64,000 nt of DNA, taken from contig NKYR01000111.1 in NCBI GenBank assembly GCA_003184365.1, positions 62,001 to 126,000 of the forward strand, in the 5' to 3' direction. Numbering within the stretch: position 1 is the first letter of the stretch; every line of letters begins with the position of its first letter. Made by a program: the position numbers and the translations under genes. The DNA is from Evernia prunastri. Lineage: Eukaryota > Ascomycota > Lecanoromycetes > Lecanorales > Parmeliaceae. Positions 33,650-44,031 of the stretch are shown here, piece after piece. The notes under the pieces are model-generated. The model was not told where the DNA came from and searched no databases. It worked only from the letters and a program-made list of their open reading frames with translations.

Positions 33650-34569
33650 TTGCCGTGGAATACTTAACCGCCGTCGTGACCTCCGTCCAGAAAATCTGGT
33701 GCTTTAGGATAAGGTAGAAGCGCATACTCTATATTTTCTCTCCACAATCACAAGTAACGAACGACATGCCTCTACTCGTAGACTGACTGCATCCATTCTG
33801 ATATTCATCCCCCAGCAACTTGTAACCACTCTATATCTGATTGATTGATTGATTGATTGATTGATTGCTTCATACTACCCAGGAGTCTTGCCTGATTGGC
33901 CGACTATGCGAGATGTGCTATCTATCAAATAATCTACCTAAATTTCTGAACCATTGAAAGAGGCTACCCTACGGTCGCCGGACCCCTTTCGTAAAGAACC
34001 ATTTCCTGCTTTTTGACCCGAAACCCTTGGTGTTTTGATATATTGTAGATTCAGTATGGGGTGGGACCCCTCTAAGCCCGGGGGTCCCAAAGAACAGTAT
34101 CCCAATTCCAACTCTTTTCCATTTCAGCCCACTAGACGGGATTGCCCTGACGACTCTGAGGGTCACTACTTCTCAGAGTCTATTGCTCGGTAGGCGGCCG
34201 AGGTTCAAGATCCGGTATCACCTTTATCGAGGAATGAGACGGCGGATACGTTTCGATAGGGCGAAGTCGAACGATTGGAAACCGTATATATCGAGGCACT
34301 CCGGAAGAGGACAGAGTGGATATTCGCTCGTGTTGTAGGCTGAATAGGTAGTCGATGACGGTAGAAGAATATGCCCTCTTGGGGTAAGAGGGTGTGTCGG
34401 TATTGCGGAGGCTTGATGTGAAGTGAAATGTATTGTCTAGATGTTGAGATCTGACAGTATAGAGACGTTACGGTCTGTTGATTGCTGGAATGACTTGGAT
34501 TGCTGGAAATGACTGAAATGACACGTGGCATATTGTTACCGGACGCGTCGAGAGGACTGTATGTGATAT
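33650..34569. other. Intergenic, left flank of the repeat island
   Basis: It contains (TGAT)n at 33838-33867. From about 33960 the sequence changes character and holds two perfect short inverted repeats (34063..34070 with 34081..34088, and 34152..34160 with 34172..34180). No open frame with support. An unrecognised small transposon or solo terminal repeat is possible. Confidence 0.45.
33838..33867. repeat. (TGAT)n microsatellite
   Basis: About seven TGAT units read directly, downstream of NTH1. Confidence 0.9.
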
Positions 34570-34664
34570 NTCTGGGCATGCGTGACTGAGCAACTCGTAT
34601 ATTGGTTACTAGATAGACTGAATCCTGAGGAACCCAAGTGGGAATCCTCAGAGGCAGCATGTTT

Positions 34665-34799
34665 NNNNNNNNNNNNNNNNNNNNNNNNNNNNNNNNNNNN
34701 NNNNNNNNNNNNNNNNNNNNNNNNNNNNNNNNNNNNNNNNNNNNNNNNNNNNNNNNNNNNNNNNNNNNNNNNNNNNNNNNNNNNNNNNNNNNNNNNNNN
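34665..34799. other. Assembly gap (135 Ns)
   Basis: Run of N within the left copy of the direct repeat. The right copy has only 80 bp at the matching place (35703..35782), so the gap size is probably an estimate. Confidence 0.98.
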
Positions 34800-34897
34800 C
34801 TCCCGGATCTGGCCTAGATGTATGTTGGATTCCTGGACTTCTGACAGGCCGCCTCATGCCTAGAGACCTCATGGCCCTTACAGTGGGATGGGTGGGN

Positions 34898-35571
34898 TTG
34901 CCAAGGTGCTGTTTTCCAGCCAGAATCAACATCGGGGGAGGCGCATAGCCTGAACCACTGACACACTCAATTGAAGTGATATACTCTCTATTGTCGGCGT
35001 CCGTTTGATAGAGTGGAAGTGTTCTTTCTTCTGTAATGACCCATTGACTCTTTCCAACCCCAATTCGAAAGCCTGTCTCGTCGAAATTGTAGGTATCCTC
35101 AATTTGTACTCCAAACTCTTGACAAGTCCTCTGAAAACGTTGGAACCAGTCTAGAATAGCCTCTGGCTTGTGCGCATTCTTTCGTTGGGATGCAAGAGGC
35201 TTTTGTTTGCGTATTTTGTACTGAGGATTGCGCTTTAGGAATCGTGTAGGCCAATGACTGCCCACGCGTCTGGGTGGGCCAGGGCGCTCGCGGAGAATGG
35301 AGTTTGCAGCTCTTGTAAGCATTGGACGACGACAAGACATTCCCAATCCATCGAGCCGTTGTATATATTGATGAAGAGCCTGTTCTTCATGATCTGTAAG
35401 GGCGTACGAGTGGCTGTCTTTGGGTGGGATCCCATTGTAGCGATTTAGGAGCTGATCGTAGGGCACATGGTATTCAGCAGCCAATTGAGTGATTTTAGGC
35501 TTTATTCCAGGGACAATAGTGGCTAAGGCCTCTTGAATACGTAATTGAATCACGGCATATGAATCAGGCAT
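34898..35571 (-). pseudogene. Transposase fragment (CENP-B HTH, DDE)
   Basis: About 224 residues of a pogo/Fot1-type transposase from the ATG at 35571, ending at an N (34897) where unrelated repeat sequence begins. The first helix-turn-helix (KPKITQLAAEYHVPYDQL) and the CENP-B-type second DNA-binding domain (HEEQALHQYIQRL, then SHWPTRFLKRNPQ) are intact. The first catalytic Asp of the DDE triad is present in YNFDETGFRIG. The rest of the catalytic core, with the second and third acidic residues, is missing. No internal stops occur in the remaining part, so it is either recent or preserved elsewhere and misassembled here. It is annotated as broken; full copies may exist elsewhere in the genome. 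Confidence 0.85.
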
Positions 35572-35879
35572 GTTGTGGTTGTGGTAGATGGCTGTGGGTG
35601 TAACGGGGTCTAGGCATGCGTGACTGAGCAACTCGTATATTGGTTACTAGATAGACTGAATCCTGAGGAACCCAAGTGGGAATCCTCAGAGGCAGCATAT
35701 TTAGCAGGGGAGAGTGCACCCCCATGCCAAGCAAACTTACTATGCGACTGCTATAGCCGCACAGCTGCACCAGAGGGATAGTCTCCCGGATCTGGCCTAG
35801 ATGTATGTTGGATTCCTGGACTTCTGACAGGCCGCCTCATGCCTAGAGACCTCATGGCCCTTACAGTGGGATGGGTGGG

Positions 35880-36390
35880 TCAAATATTCAAAAATTTAGG
35901 TGTTGGGGTGGCATTAGCGTTGGGGTGGCCCATACAAAGTGTAGCGTGTATCCCATACGGTTATACTTTCTCCAACTCCATAACTATCCTCGTAGCGCTT
36001 ACTCCACGTAAGCATCGCGAATCCTTCGTCGGCGCAATTGTTGAATCGTGCCTCATGCAATGCCGATTAATCTTCCATTCTTCCATCAAATCGTGATCTT
36101 GCATGCGGCAAAGTTGAAGGAGCTGAAATGTGTAGCTCGCATCGCTACAACATTCCCCGCCCTTTTCTGCTTCAGTGTTGCGCGCTAGATGTCCGTTGTA
36201 CCTAGCTTTCTTTACATATTGCATGACATATAACGCAATACGGGCTTGTTGTACGCCGTTCAAATAGGACCGCATCCTTTTTACTTGACCATGTCTCGAT
36301 TCCTTCTTTCGTCCTTCTCATGAATGTACTTGCGTAAGGAATCACTCCCATTTTGGCCCTCAATTCAAACACCCGGCTACACGCCTGACC
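35880..36390. other. Right flank of the repeat island and upstream region of the 7TM gene
   Basis: 510 bp. The first 80 bp may hold the transposon's right end (TTGGGGTGGCATTAGCGTTGGG region). An open minus-strand frame at about 35961-36275 has no family resemblance and was not called. Confidence 0.4.
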
Positions 36391-37575
36391 ATGTATGACT
36401 CACTCTCAGTACAGAGCTTGAATGTGCGTATCACTCCCTTCCAGTTTCCGAAATCAATTCGCATTCTCATCTCATGCGATCCCCGCACAGGCTCTCCTCT
36501 GGACTTTCACAACCGTCGCCATTTTATTGTCGATTGGGCGCTTCACCATCCGCTATGTCACCGCCTCAAGATTCTACTGGGATGACGCTTCCCATCTGCT
36601 GTCGCTCGTTCTCCTCATAGCCCTCGCCGGCACATATACAGCTGGCTTTCCATATTCGGCCCGGATCGCAAAGATCGGTCTCAAGGAAGAACCCGCCCCA
36701 CCGCTTACGGATCCCTTCTACCACACTTACCTGCAACTCCGAGTCGTTGTAACACTCCTGGTGTTCTTGGTGCTATGGACGGTGAAAGCCACATTCCTGA
36801 TCTTCTACCGACTCCTTTTCGAGGTGTCGCGAACTTTCATCCGAGTGTGGTGGGCTGCTGTTGCGTTCACCTTCGCTTCCTTTTGGGTATGCTTTGGCAG
36901 CACATTTGCCATCTGCGGATCTGCAAGCGACCTATATGATTACAGTACGCAGATATTGATCCAAGCTTGGACCGATGAGATCTAATTACTTACAGAAAAA
37001 TGCGCCTCGCCTCAGGCACTGCACAACATCAGGGCTACCTACAAATACTGGTGTGCTCTGAACGTTTCGTCGGACCTTATCGGTAGGTCTCCATGTCATA
37101 ACAGAGTGACTAGACAATCTGACATCTTACAGTCATCATCTTGCCCCTCTTCATGATCTGGGGCCTCCAGCTGCACACGTCGCAGAAGCTGGTTCTTGCC
37201 GCACTATTCTCCCTGGCATTTGTGGTCGCAATCTTTGACATCCTTCGCACGGTCGAGTCCCTCGAATCGGGCACGTTCTCCGGCGTTGCGCTGTGGTCAA
37301 GTCTCGAAGTCACCATCGCAGTCATCGTCGCCTCTTTACCGCTCTACCGAGTCTTGCTCACTAACAAGGGAAGGAAGAGTTTGATGTCTCATAGCAGCCT
37401 ATTAGGCCGCTACAAAGACATGAACGATAGCCATACCGGAGTCGAGAGGAAGAGCTCCGATGACAGAAGTTCGCGACGTAAACCGTCGGTCAATACCTTT
37501 CGAGATGACTTGGAAACGCAAAACTTGACACCAGCACCAGGCCAGCAGATCCCACTTGCGCATCTACCACAATAG
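36391..37575 (+). CDS. Fungal rhodopsin-domain (SAT4-type) 7TM protein
   Basis: Integral membrane protein with the fungal SAT4/rhodopsin-like domain found in the PTH11-related superfamily. Four exons: 36391..36423, 36491..36944, 36996..37082 and 37133..37575, giving 338 aa. Introns are 67, 51 and 50 bp; all joins keep frame. Seven hydrophobic segments are visible, from ALLWTFTTVAILLSIGRF to SLEVTIAVIVASLPLYRVLL. Family marks are FYWDDASHLLSL after helix 1, FWVCFGSTFAICG before the CASPQALHNI loop, NVSSDLIVIILPLFMIWGLQL, and the acidic LWSSLEVTIAVI of helix 7. The polar tail has KSLMSHSSLLGRY. The N-terminus is very short and there is no CFEM domain, so this is not a classic PTH11. Ligand and function are unknown. 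Confidence 0.87.
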
Positions 37576-38065
37576 ATATTAGTAGTAACCGAGGCTGCAT
37601 ATATTTTCTCGCGGGATGTATTCGGCCCCAGCTCTGTATGTACTTATCAGGTATGGCAACAATCACACTGTGGAGCGGAGGTTGGTTTTTTGTACGGATA
37701 TGTTGTAATGCAGTGATGATAGCAGTCTTCCAAACTAGTTTAGAGAGACTCGACTGTGTTAATCATTCACGTAGAAGGGCAAGAGCTTACAGTCGCTGCG
37801 CTGAGGCTGCGGTGGCAGGTAGGCGCCCATCCAACTAGAGTAACCCAGCACAAAATACTATTGTTGTATTGTCCGCCAAAATCTGAGCCTACCCTCGTGC
37901 GGTACCACGTGGGGTACCTCTTCATTTAAGTTTGTCTTAAGAACTAGCTCTGTTTTAGACTTCATCGGCTGCGGCGTAAGTATCAAGCTTATTGTTCGTA
38001 ATTGAACTTACGTAATTCATACCTCGGACTGAAGCATCGAATTCATCCCTCGTCACAATTGTCCC
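37576..38065. other. Intergenic between 7TM gene and Rho-like gene
   Basis: 490 bp; no coding frame or repeat with support. It presumably contains the 7TM 3' end and the Rho-like gene promoter. Confidence 0.4.
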
Positions 38066-38787
38066 ATGGACAACCCACCAAGAGTCACCATCCTCCTCCT
38101 CGGCGACCCCGACTGTGGCAAATCCACCTTCCTCTCGTACATCACCTCCCCCTCCGCACCCTTCCCCCTTCCTCCTCCTCCCATCAATCCAACGCTAAGC
38201 ATCATATCCCCCCTAGCAAGCTAAGCCATGGCGCCAACTCCACGCGGCAGCACACCGCACCCCTGCCCCTCCTCCGCGACCTCGACCAACCCTTCGTCTG
38301 GGACATACGCCTGTACGCCCGGTACTACCGCTTCGAGTTCCACGACACGGCGTCCCCCACGCACTACACGCTGCTGAAGCCCGACTTCGTCGTGCTGTGC
38401 TACGACATCGGCGACCGGGCGAGCCTGGCGAACGTGCAGCGCGTGTGGTTCAGGCGCGCGGTGGAGGCGTACATGGGGGAGAGGGACGACGTGCCGGTCA
38501 TGTTGCTGGGCTTGAAGAGAGATCGCAGGGAGGAGAAGCCCGGGGTGATATATCCGCAGGAGGTCAGTTTGTTTCCCCCCGGGCAGAGATGGGGGGGCGA
38601 AATTTGATATTTGAGTTGATGGCAGGGACTCAAAGTGGCTCAGGATCTCCGCTGTGATCGCTACGCCGAGTGCTCGGCTATAACGGGCGAGCTCATGAAC
38701 GAGGTCATTGAAGACATTGCCAGGACAGCGGCCAAAACCACCACCGAAGCTGGAGCTGTATCTAAGGGTGAATGCGCCATGATGTGA
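38066..38787 (+). CDS. Rho-like small GTPase with non-canonical motifs and CaaX box
   Basis: Small GTP-binding protein of 192 aa from three exons: 38066..38136, 38217..38562 and 38626..38787 (introns 80 and 63 bp). The first intron reaches TAG at 38216; its removal gives STFLSKLSHGAN and places RDLDQPFVWDIR in frame. The P-loop is GDPDCGKST (Pro at the position of Ras Gly12). Switch II reads DTASPTHY, lacking the catalytic Gln of DTAGQ. The G4 motif is GLKRD instead of TKxD, and G5 is ECSAITG. The insert QRVWFRRAVEAYMG resembles the Rho insert region. The C-terminal CAMM is a CaaX prenylation signal. Similar proteins occur in filamentous fungi as uncharacterised P-loop proteins. It probably acts at membranes, and may bind GTP with little hydrolysis. 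Confidence 0.85.
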
Positions 38788-40217
38788 AGCAGTATACGTC
38801 TTGTGAAGCTTTTGGATGTTGCGGTAGTTCCGGCGATGACGGGTCTAAAAGTCGCAGGACGAGTATATCTGACCACGATCTATTCGAATATATATACGGG
38901 GCAACTTTGTCTCATTGTTCTCTAAACACTGGGGTTTCGTCTTTTTCGCATCGTCTTGATATCTCTTATCGTACTTTGACGGAATCATCGTCGGCTAGCT
39001 CATGAGCAGCATCAGCACACGCTCCCGAGCTTTGATCCTCTCAAAAGTGCGTTCAAGAAATACCGTGAATTCTGCTGCATTCTCAATTCAGCGGATAAGC
39101 AGCATGCACACCCTATGAAATATGAAAGTGCATCGTGACATCGTCAAGGATTTCCATAATAAAAAAGGTCTCGCGACGTTGACAGTAGAACCCCCATCCT
39201 CTCCTTTTTCAACAATCCCATCACTCAAGCATGCTCTCCACCTCCCCGAGGACCTACCTACCTACCCCTTGATCCCTTGCCAACAACATGATTCTCTCCC
39301 CAATCCATCCACTCCCCACGCAACCCCCCGCACACTCTCCACGCGCACCCATCATGCAGCCATCGCAGCACTCCGCTCAGCCTCCACCAACTATCAAACC
39401 CAGATACCCAACCCCCTCAAACTACCCCAAGCTACCCCTAGCTATCCCAATAGCAACAGCCAACCACCCACACGAGTCTCCTGCTGCCCTTCCTCCACAC
39501 GAAAACGACACAAAAACGACACAAAACCCCACAAACACCACAAGACGCCCACTCCTCGCGTTCCGCACCTTCAGTCTGAGCAGGAGCAGAGCAGAGCTAA
39601 ATTAGGCAGAGCTGGGTTAGGTAGAGCTGGGTCAGCATATCTGCTCGCTGTGGATATCGTGTCGGATTTGTAGGGAAGGAGAATGGGGAGAAGGGGGAGA
39701 AGGGGAGGGGGGAAGGGTTTCGCGGGGAAGGGGAAGGGGAAGGGGAAGGGAGGAAGGGGAAGGGGGGAAGAGGGAAGAGGGAAGAAGGAAGAGGGAAAAG
39801 GGAAAGAAGGAAAGAGGGAAGAGAAGAGGGGGGTTAATATGTGAGCAAGGGAAGGTTCGATCCACGACTCGACCGTATCAGGAAGTATGAATCGCAGATT
39901 CGAGATCCAGACAACCATCGATCCCGCCATACGATCTCATTCGCAAAAGCATGCGTCCCCACACCATGGCCTCATCGCTCTAAAAGTCCGTCTAAAAGAG
40001 TCCAGCCCGCGAAGAGCCCAGACCGAAGCGGTCCGATAGTCATTGTTCCAAGATCATAGCGGCGGTGGTTAAGTGTGAAAAAGGAAGAAAAGAACAGATG
40101 CGGAGTTAAAACGTCATCACGAGCTATCAACAGATGCGCAAACCTAAATCTTGGAAGATATTACAGCGCCTCCCACGCTGTCAAAGGGGGTATCTCTGTA
40201 ATCAGACCTTCCCACAT
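38788..40217. other. Intergenic with GA-rich low-complexity tract
   Basis: 1.43 kb. A purine tract (GGGGAA)n lies at 39663-39830, and Pro/Ser/Thr-coding C+A-rich sequence at about 39190-39560. Open frames there reflect composition, not conserved proteins. Confidence 0.5.
39663..39830. repeat. (GGGGAA)n / (GAAGAGG)n purine tract
   Basis: Almost pure G+A on the plus strand, read directly. Confidence 0.9.
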
Positions 40218-43200
40218 CTAATGCATGTCGGCCATCCCCTCCTCATCCCTTGTTAAGAAATCCTCCAACCAATCCACGTCTCGGCGCAGCCAGATCGATG
40301 CCCCTGTGCTGAGTTTCGCGCGGGCGAAACCCTCTTCCGCCCTCTCGTCGGGAGCGCTACCGACTGCGCTGCTAGTGGTGGTGCTGTTGGCGAGCAGCGT
40401 CTTCGAATCACCAACGACGCGGCGTAAGAGGTGTGGGCCTGGCTGAGATGAGAGATACAGCCACTGGATGACGTCGGCGAGACCGTGTGGTGCATTGATT
40501 AGAGCGGTCTTGATGAAGCCCTTGGACATGACGTAGACCTTTTCGCCGTACAACGCAGAGGGTACTTGGGACTCCGCGGAGCCGATCAGTACGTCGAAGC
40601 CTGCTTCATCTACCACGGACAAGTCAGTATCGACGCTTGAGGAATGGACAACATGCACAGAGGGTCTTTGCAAGTACGTGTTCAGACAGAATTATAAAGG
40701 TAGCTGAGATTTCACATCATCGACAACAGGCAGCAAGAGCCACACTGTCGTACTCGAGCCAAATGCACTCAAGTCATCACAAGGCTGAGGGTTGAGGAGA
40801 TTTCAAAGCGGGTTACTCACTGTAATACGGCTCTTTCACAAGAACCAATCCCATCAAGCTCACGAGTATTTGTAAAACGGTCGATCCCTTAGAAGACCAT
40901 GCCTCGTTCCGCTCGTCGGCATCCCAAGTACCCAGCAGACTTAAGCAGATCTTGCCATCTTCGTAGAGATTTGGATTGATGCGTCCCGATCCACCGGTCC
41001 AAGAGTGGAAGAAAGCATCCGGTGAGGATGCAGGGAATGTTGAACCGAAGTGAAGGTCTACGACGAAAGGGGCAAATTCATAAGGCGTATCAAAAGGTCC
41101 GATTATCAGTACACGCAACAGATCCAGTCGGGAATCCCAGGTCCTCACGAAAATACCGTCTGGTAAAGAGGATTGCATGATCTTGTGTTCTTTCGTGATA
41201 CGCCGCATAAGCTCGGCGGTAAATGGCCTGGTCGAGCCCAAGAAGTGATGGTCCGAGGGTGCTGCGCCCTCGAGCACAGAGAAGCGAGGCGGCATCGAAG
41301 GATGATTGGAAAGTAACACGGGTGTGCCAGCATGAGAGCTTACCTTTTGCGGCTCTGAGGCCATTCCGCCATCAAGTTGGAAATAGTCATCTTTCACAGG
41401 ATCCACCTTCTGATCTACTTGATCATCATCATCGCCGGACATTTGTGTGTCCAATCCACCAACATCCTCTTCCTCAGTGGCCCACATCTCCTCATCATCA
41501 TCTTCATCGTCATTGATTTTCTCTCCACCTTCGTACTCCACAAAGACATCAGTAGCCTCCACTGATCCTTGATCTGTCCAATGATCGGTCTCTTCGTCGC
41601 TCACAGACATATCATCATTAAAATATAGCTCTCCGTCGTCATCATCTTCATCGTCGTCGTCTGAGCTGTCTATATCGGTAGGAGCGATGACTATTGCTCG
41701 CTCCGCAGATATCTTGGCCTCACGGACTTCGGAAGCTGCTCCGAGTCGAACTACAACCTCTCCGTCAAGACAGAGATCAGTGACCTCCCCTATCCGTTCA
41801 GTGTCTTTTGAAAGAGAGCTGTCTGGCGGTGTTGAGCCGAGATTACCATCACCCAGACCCAACAACATTCGAGCTCTCTGAATTGGGGCAATCAAGAACC
41901 CAGGATTGAATGATGGCTGATCGACCCTTGAAGTGGGGAGCGAAGCAGAATACGGGTACCGCATGTCAAGGTCTCCGCTAGTATCCGCGTGTACAAAAGA
42001 TCCAAGGTTTACTCCGCCATCAAAGTTTGCCGAAAATGGGGCTCGGTCTGGAACAATCATAAGAAGATCCCCTAGATTCATGGCCAAAGCCGGGTGGGCA
42101 GCGATATCGTACAGAGGGACTTCTGCGATCTCGTCACGCAACTTGCCATACTTTGATGCTGAGTACTGTGAAGCCTTCTCTTCTTCATCCACATCAATCT
42201 CGGTGCCTTCGAACCATCTGATACGAGCGATACGTTCCCTGGCGTCGACGGACTGCACCACTCCCACCTTGTGAAGACGAATGATTGGAACCCCCTCGCC
42301 TAGCTTCTCCTCGTCAGGCAGGAACGAGACCTTCTGGCCGGGCCATACATCATTTTCATCCGGATTCAGATAAGGAAAAAATTGACTAGATTCTTCTTCG
42401 GTAATGGAACAATCCTGCCAACGTACCATGACCTTAGTAGATGTTGCGACAACGTGGAGCACATTCATATCGAACCCTTGGGTGGCAGCACGAGGTATGC
42501 GATCAAAGATCGCCATTGAGCTGGAATCAGTGGTTTTTCCGGAAGCAGGCCCATATTTAATTGCAGCAACGGTGGGATCCTTGAACCTCATTCTATGGCC
42601 AAAGCCGATATCTACGCTGTATGAGGCGTTAGAGAGAGTGTTTGAGATCGGCTGTTTAGGTGACTTGCTCCAGTCATATACGATGACCTCTTCAGTCTCA
42701 AGCTGTTCAACATCTAATAGCGTCGACGGTGGGGGAGGTGGAACTTTTTGAGATGCAATTGGAGACAGCCAGCGAACTTCGATTTGTACGTTCCGAACAT
42801 CAACAACTATCCCTCTAGGAGTGATTGTGGGATCATAGGCACCAAACTTCCATCTTCCGCAACGTAGATTGCCTTTCTTTGTTTGGACATGCTGGCCGGG
42901 GTAGTAAGGTTGAGCCAGTGTTGATTGGGGTTTGCTTACGATCGGAGTATTGTAACGGTGGTAACCCGCACGATCTAGGCGCTGGACCAGCTCATAGGAA
43001 GGAGTGTTAGGGATCCAGTAAGGTTCTTCAAGCTCCTCAGGGTCTTCAACGACGACCACGCTGCCATTAGAGAGACGAATAGTGACTTCATCGTAAATAG
43101 ATCTAACATTTCCAACCCATCCTTTGTAGATCAACGTATCCTCTACACGATAGGTGTTCCAAAACACCAATTCTGAAGCAGGAGCTTGAAGAAGTGGTGG

Positions 43201-43746
43201 TACTGCGGAGTTCAATGGGACCAGTCCATTTATTTCAGGGCTGGTTGGGGGTGGAAATCCATGAACGAGCTTGGGAGTAGGTATCGTAGCCCTTTCTCTA
43301 GCACGCTTTGGGGCGTGAGGCCCATGAGACGGCGTATGACCATGAATTGGAGGATGTTGCTGGGCTAAAAAAAGGTTTTTGCTGCATAGAGGTTGCAAAG
43401 AGCACATGAGAGACGTACTGATCACGGTTCCACTCTGGATATCTGAAGGCCTTTTCTTGACAACATCTCCAGCGGCAAGAGCCCGATCAATTAATTGGAG
43501 AGATCTTTCGGCGACAAGACAGTAGCCATCATATTCCCGGTCGAAAGCAATGATCACATAGCCAGGAGTAAGCTTCCCAATATCGAACCAGTCACTACGA
43601 ACCTTCAAAGGCAGATCCCAGTGTATGTAACACTCAAAAAAGCCTTCAGAAGATGATTCGACATCACTCCATGTTCGTTCGACTGTCCCAACGATAGCTG
43701 GATCAGCCTTGAACGAACATAAGTCTTCGAAGAAGAATTTTGACAT
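40218..43746 (-). CDS. UBE2O-like large ubiquitin-conjugating enzyme
   Basis: Giant E2 (combined E2/E3) of the UBE2O/E2-230K family, about 1087 aa. Exons: 43746..43419, 43364..40821 and 40609..40218. The 54-bp intron 43365..43418 is in-frame and therefore less certain; the 211-bp intron 40610..40820 is needed to join EPYYN to EAGFDVLIGS. The C-terminal UBC fold begins near FTAELMRRITKEHKIMQSSLP. The catalytic Cys is about residue 916 in NLYEDGKICLSLLGTW, followed by VLQILVSLMGLVLVKEPYYNEAGF. The first 700 residues hold several SH3-like/CR-type segments (WVGNVRSIYDEVTIRL, PGQHVQTKKGNLR, PGQKVSFLPDEE). A very acidic stretch follows (SSDDDDEDDDDG and DDEDDDEEMW). In mammals UBE2O ubiquitinates excess ribosomal and other unassembled basic proteins; a similar quality-control role is inferred. 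Confidence 0.92.
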
Positions 43747-44031
43747 CCCGCCTTGATATCAGATGTGAAGTGTCACGATTAGCAGCCCAACTCCTCATTT
43801 GAGAAGCGTGCAATCAGTGGGCATCTTTGGATAAATGAGTGAAGAGTACCGGAACATTGTATAGTTAGCAGAAGGCACGATGGTGTCAAAGGTAAAGATG
43901 ACACCAGCGAAGCCTCGGCGGGAGGAGCGGTGAAAATATATATGGCCTGCATAGTCGCCCCTAGCGCCTGCCGTAGCGGATTTCGTCCAATGGACCCGCC
44001 AAGTTAATTCTTCGAGCTCCGGTTTCCTACC
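43747..44031. promoter_or_regulatory. Compact divergent promoter UBE2O-like / seryl-tRNA synthetase
   Basis: 285 bp between two ATGs. No specific site recognised; the small size implies a shared bidirectional promoter. Confidence 0.5.

Larger units (their letters stand above)
34571..35879 (-). mobile_element. Truncated pogo/Fot1-like DNA transposon with repeated 5' end
   Basis: A Tc1-mariner superfamily (pogo/Fot1) element read on the minus strand. The 5' non-coding part of the element (35609..35879) recurs at 34571..34896 in the same orientation, where the 3' half of the transposase should be. The two copies are identical over the 97 bp adjoining their right ends and differ at two bases in the other 94-95 bp. 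Single Ns mark both edges of the left copy (34570 and 34897), and 135 Ns interrupt it, so an assembly join inside repeats is likely. Terminal inverted repeats could not be identified. Confidence 0.75.

Noticed and set aside
34188..34216. GGTTCAAGATCC string resembling a tRNA B-box
   Set aside because: It has one base too many for the T-arm consensus, and no matching A-box or cloverleaf could be built around it.
35961..36275. Minus-strand open frame of about 100 codons next to the transposon
   Set aside because: No similarity recognised; it lies between the element and the divergent 7TM gene promoter.
39122..39673. Plus-strand open frame of about 180 codons
   Set aside because: Composition is C/A-rich, Pro/Thr/His-rich low complexity, with no motif and no partner exons.
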